Origin: JANPEF01 sp046596055
GTDB lineage: Bacteria > Eisenbacteria > RBG-16-71-46 > DASYSL01
Direction of reading: 5' to 3'
Assembly: GCA_046596055.1 (NCBI GenBank)
Contig: JBKJNH010000382.1
Location: forward strand, 1 to 6,181
DNA: 6,181 bases
The position numbers and the translations under genes are program-made. Numbering within the stretch: position 1 is the first letter of the stretch; each line of letters begins with the position of its first letter. Shown here piece by piece: positions 3,464-6,181 of this stretch. The notes under the pieces were generated by a model. That model was not told the origin of the DNA. It searched no databases and saw only the letters and a program-made list of their open reading frames with translations.

Positions 3464-6181
3464 TTAAGGGGTTCCGGCGAGCACGACGAGCTTCCGCGTA
3501 CGCCGCGCGTCCGTGGTCTCGAGCGCGAGGAGATAAACGCCCGGCGCCAGCCGGGCGCCGCCGTTGTCGCGGCCGTCAAACCCGAGCGACCGTTGGCCGG
3601 GCGCCAGGGGTCCATCGACCAGCGTGCGCACCCGTCGTCCCGCGACGTCGAACAACGCCAGGCGGACCGCCGTCGTCGCCTCGCCGCCCGTCGCCGGAAT
3701 CGAGAACGTGATTCGAGCCACGCCCCCGGGCGCCGGCTGCGGGGCGGGGGCGGCGAGGGCGAGCGATCCGCCCGCGGCGAGCCCCGGCGGTCCGTCGGGC
3801 GCATCGACTGCGGTCTGCTCGTCGACGAGGTGCACCCCGATCGGCACGGCCGTGAGCACCGAGCGCTTGCCCGAGGGCCAGTCGACCACGACCGAGTCGG
3901 CCACCGTGCCCGCGCCCAGACCGAACTCGACGGGACCGCTCGATTGCGACCCGAATCCCGCCCCGCCCGTGACGGCGCGATGCTGCACGCGCGGCCCCGT
4001 GCGGACGCGCACGCTCGCCCCGAAGCCGTCGCGATTGGAGGCCCGGCCCAGCAGCGCGATCTCGAGGCGGTTGTGATTCGACGCATCGTTGCGCCACAGC
4101 TGGTTCGCCTGGCCGTTGCCCACCGTGACGTAGAGATCGAGGTCGCCGTCGCGATCGTAATCGGCCCACGCTGCAGCACGCGTCGCTGCACTCAGGCCCA
4201 GCGGCGAGATCGCGCTGAACTGCCCCCCGGTGTTGAGCGACAGGCGATTCTCGCCGGCCAGGCCCGCCTGCGACAGGTTGCCCACGAAGAGATCGAGGTC
4301 CGCGTCGTTGTCGACGTCGGCGAAGTTGCCGACGGTGGAGTAGAACGCACTGGCCGCGTTGCGCAGCGTCGTGACGTCCGTGAACGTGCCGTCCCCGAGG
4401 TTCCGGTAGAGCCAGTTCGGGCCGCCGGCGCCCGTGACGTACAGGTCGGGGCGGCCGTCGCCGTCGAAGTCGGCCCACTCCGCGGCGAAGGCGCTGGCTC
4501 CCGCGGGAACGCCGGCGGCGAGCGTCGCATCGACGAACGACAGCGCGCCGGTGTCGCGCAGGAGGTTCCGGAACAGGCGCGATGCCCCGCCGCCACCGGT
4601 GACGTAGAAGTCGTCGTCGCCGTCGCGATCGTGGTCGCACCAGGCGACCGACAGCGACGTGCCGGCGAAGCCCGCGCCGGTCGCGGCGGTCACGTCGGTG
4701 AACGTGCCGTCCCCGTCGCCGGTGAAGAGCGCGGCCTGGCCCGCCGCGTCGGTGACGTACAGGTCGGCGATGCCGTCGCGGTTTGCATCGGCCCAGGCGC
4801 ACGAGCGGCCCTCGGCGGTGCGCGACAGGCCGCTCGCGGCGGTCACGTCGACGAATACGGAGTCTCCGGAGTCGGCGCGACGGTTCTGCAGCAGCCGGCT
4901 CGTGCCGATCGCGGTGACGAACAGGTCGAGGTCGCCGTCCTTGTCGTAGTCGCACCATGCGGCGCCCTGCGTGTCGCCGGCGATCGCCAGGCCCCACGCT
5001 GCTGCGCGGTTGGTGAACGTGGTGCCGTCGTTGCGGTAGCAGGAGGTTGTCCCGCCGAGGCCGGTGACGAACAGGTCGGGGTCGCCGTCGCCGTCGACGT
5101 CGCCCCAGGCGCAGCCGCGGCTGTTGCCGACAATCGCCACGCCGGCGGCAACTCCGACCTCCGTGAATGCTGCCGTCGTGCCGCTCGTGCGGAGCACGCG
5201 CAGCGCGTACGTCCCGTAGACGCCCAGGTCCGCGGCGTGCACCACGCGTGCGTAGTAGGGGCCCGCGCCGGCGGCGATGAACTCGACTCGCGACGATGCA
5301 TCCATGGCGGTGCGGTCGTCGCTCGTGCCGACGATGGTCGACTGGTCCGGGGCGAGAACGGTGAGGTGGGTGTTCCCGTCGGAGAGCAGGTCCGTCGTCT
5401 CGACGACGTACGGCTGGCCCGGCAGCGTGTCAAACCGCACGTGATCCGTGTCACCGAACCCGTAGAAGGTGCGTTCCTGCGGCCCACCCGTGGTCGCGAT
5501 CGGGACCGCCTGGGCGATCGTGTCGTCGGGCTCGAAGGCATCGGGGACGTAGCGGATCGAGAGGGCCGCGAACGCGGCGCTCATCTCCGCGGCGAAGCCC
5601 TTCGACGAGCCCGGCTTGAACCAGCCGTCCCAGAAGTCCTCGAGCGAGACGTTGCTCACGCCGGGCAGCGGCAGCACGTTCTCGATCACGTCCCACGGAT
5701 CGGCCGCGGGGCGCGCCAGGGCGTCGTCGTCCACCCCCGGAGTGAGGTCGGGTGTCGCCGCATCGTCGATGATGTCCCACAGTACGCCGCTGACGGCGGT
5801 CTCGTTCGCCGCGCCCAGCGCGGGAACGCTCGGCCCCTCGAACTCGAACGAGAAGTTGAGGTTCCCGGGACCCGGCCCGCCCTGCGTGTCGACGTAGATC
5901 GAGGCCAGCGGTTCGCGACCCAGCGCCCGCCGCGTGGCTCCGGAGAAGAACGTGGCCCAGCCCTCGGACCACGAGAGCCGGAGGTCCTGGAAGCTGTCGC
6001 CGATATAGTGCGTCCCGCCCGGGCTGTCGTCGTTCGACCAGTTGCGGGCCACGAAGTGACCCTGCTCGTGGCCGATCACGGTATCGTCGTAGCCGTCGCC
6101 GCCGCGCAGGTGCATCGCGTTCGTCCCGGACGAGAAGTAGGTGCCGTGGACCGAGTTCGCCTGCCAGTACGCGGTCACGCG
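3464..6181 (-). CDS. Secreted zinc-metallopeptidase-like protein with VCBS propeller, ASPIC/UnbV and FlgD-like domains (N-terminus outside window)
   Basis: Residue numbers count from the GTG at 6178. The frame continues past the edge, and that codon sits within a conserved-looking stretch, so it is probably not the start. A gluzincin-like peptidase unit comes first: HEQGH at 37-41 (two zinc-binding His and catalytic Glu38), then WSEGWATFFS with Glu72 as the likely third ligand, and ETAVSGVLWDIID (126-138). A PPC-like beta domain covers about 213-330 (DAFEPDDTIAQA). Seven FG-GAP/VCBS calcium-loop repeats follow (about 337-690), enough for a closed propeller. An ASPIC/UnbV domain (about 703-787) shows SNRDGFGA, GFGSQSS, EFGLG and VDWPSGK. 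The end (about 806-904) is a FlgD-like Ig domain with LFDVAGRRVRTL, FDGRDNGG and LAPGVYLLALE, typical of secreted proteins in these phyla and a possible sorting or anchoring tail. It probably acts outside the cell on proteins; substrate unknown. The TAA is at 3464-3466. Confidence 0.9.
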   Translation of the reverse strand, partial: RVTAYWQANSVHGTYFSSGTNAMHLRGGDGYDDTVIGHEQGHFVARNWSNDDSPGGTHYIGDSFQDLRLSWSEGWATFFSGATRRALGREPLASIYVDTQGGPGPGNLNFSFEFEGPSVPALGAANETAVSGVLWDIIDDAATPDLTPGVDDDALARPAADPWDVIENVLPLPGVSNVSLEDFWDGWFKPGSSKGFAAEMSAAFAALSIRYVPDAFEPDDTIAQAVPIATTGGPQERTFYGFGDTDHVRFDTLPGQPYVVETTDLLSDGNTHLTVLAPDQSTIVGTSDDRTAMDASSRVEFIAAGAGPYYARVVHAADLGVYGTYALRVLRTSGTTAAFTEVGVAAGVAIVGNSRGCAWGDVDGDGDPDLFVTGLGGTTSCYRNDGTTFTNRAAAWGLAIAGDTQGAAWCDYDKDGDLDLFVTAIGTSRLLQNRRADSGDSVFVDVTAASGLSRTAEGRSCAWADANRDGIADLYVTDAAGQAALFTGDGDGTFTDVTAATGAGFAGTSLSVAWCDHDRDGDDDFYVTGGGGASRLFRNLLRDTGALSFVDATLAAGVPAGASAFAAEWADFDGDGRPDLYVTGAGGPNWLYRNLGDGTFTDVTTLRNAASAFYSTVGNFADVDNDADLDLFVGNLSQAGLAGENRLSLNTGGQFSAISPLGLSAATRAAAWADYDRDGDLDLYVTVGNGQANQLWRNDASNHNRLEIALLGRASNRDGFGASVRVRTGPRVQHRAVTGGAGFGSQSSGPVEFGLGAGTVADSVVVDWPSGKRSVLTAVPIGVHLVDEQTAVDAPDGPPGLAAGGSLALAAPAPQPAPGGVARITFSIPATGGEATTAVRLALFDVAGRRVRTLVDGPLAPGQRSLGFDGRDNGGARLAPGVYLLALETTDARRTRKLVVLAGTP
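3538..3557 (-). other. Strong hairpin with T-rich flank inside the 3' end of the metallopeptidase gene
   Basis: CGCCCGGC (3538-3545) and GCCGGGCG (3550-3557) form a perfect 8-bp stem with a 4-base loop. On the minus strand the stem is followed by TTTATCTC, which looks like an intrinsic terminator about 70 bases before the stop codon. The same bases encode the family motif LAPGVY, so the structure may be a by-product of codon choice. On the plus strand it lies 83 bases beyond the protease stop. Confidence 0.25.
4136..5101 (-). repeat. Seven imperfect coding repeats (calcium-loop propeller blades)
   Basis: The Dx[DN]xDxxxD loops lie at 5075-5101, 4925-4951, 4763-4789, 4610-4636, 4445-4471, 4292-4318 and 4136-4162. 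They are spaced 50-55 codons apart. Most blades read A-W-x-D before or into the loop, then [FY]VT, and several continue into R[ND]..DG.F.[DN]. At the DNA level the loops share a recurring plus-strand pattern rich in GTCGCCGTCG, with third-position differences. This indicates old tandem duplication under protein selection rather than a recent minisatellite. Loop 3 (DANRDGIAD) has Asn at the third position and loop 6 (DVDNDADLD) has Ala in place of the usual Gly. Both changes are mild. Confidence 0.85.

Noticed and set aside
367..3711. A 1114-codon plus-strand open frame crossing the MOSC gene and the protease gene
   Set aside because: It is rich in Arg, Ala, Gly and Pro with no family resemblance, overlaps two well-supported genes, and reflects the scarcity of stop codons in GC-rich DNA.
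3576..4997. A 473-codon minus-strand frame in the propeller region
   Set aside because: It is an out-of-frame reading of the VCBS repeats; the repeated Arg-rich blocks only mirror the periodic coding sequence.
4100..5130. Regular repeats considered as a CRISPR array or minisatellite
   Set aside because: The period is about 150-165 bases, the copies are imperfect, and they encode conserved calcium-binding loops in one frame.
6176..6178. GTG at 6178 as the true start of the metallopeptidase gene
   Set aside because: The frame is open to the window edge, no signal peptide follows, and the peptidase motif begins only 36 residues later, so the N-terminal part must lie outside.

Overview
This is a GC-rich window with three well-supported genes and one gene remnant at the left edge. 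The largest gene ends in a FlgD-like Ig C-terminal domain (the FDGRDNGG and LAPGVYL signatures). The window also holds large secreted proteins and a short WGxxKxxYR tail on the DUF4394 fragment. Together these suggest an uncultured FCB-type or neighbouring bacterium, such as Candidatus Eisenbacteria or Krumholzibacteriota. That placement is inferred from style of gene content; there is no marker gene here. I see no rRNA, tRNA, CRISPR array, insertion sequence, phage gene or defence module.

Layout from left to right. Bases 36-356 (+) encode the C-terminal part of a DUF4394 secreted protein. Just upstream the frame is broken by two stop codons. The family's preceding motif (YVGGDVNAGQ) instead appears on the opposite strand at 1-49, so the left end looks like an inverted, fold-back junction. 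A strong hairpin (410-440) lies between this gene and the convergent YiiM-like MOSC gene (466-1119, -). A 205-base divergent spacer (1120-1324) carries a perfect 9-bp dyad that touches the MOSC Shine-Dalgarno. Bases 1325-3454 (+) encode a 709-residue exported protein with a LolA-like N-terminal region, two aspartyl-protease lobes (DSG and DTG) and a C-terminal PDZ domain. Only 9 bases separate its stop from the stop of the convergent gene at 3464-6181 (-). That gene is cut by the right edge. It encodes a secreted zinc-metallopeptidase-like protein with a PPC-like domain, a seven-bladed FG-GAP/VCBS propeller, an ASPIC/UnbV domain and a FlgD-like Ig tail.

The genes do not form an operon: strands alternate (+, -, +, -). 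The common theme is the cell envelope and exterior: a DUF4394 protein, an exported aspartyl protease and a secreted metallopeptidase with calcium-binding repeats. The MOSC protein is a cytoplasmic molybdenum-cofactor-type enzyme with no visible partner. Nothing shows that the two peptidases work together beyond adjacency. The points most worth checking are the inverted junction at the left end and the domain architectures of the two peptidases.
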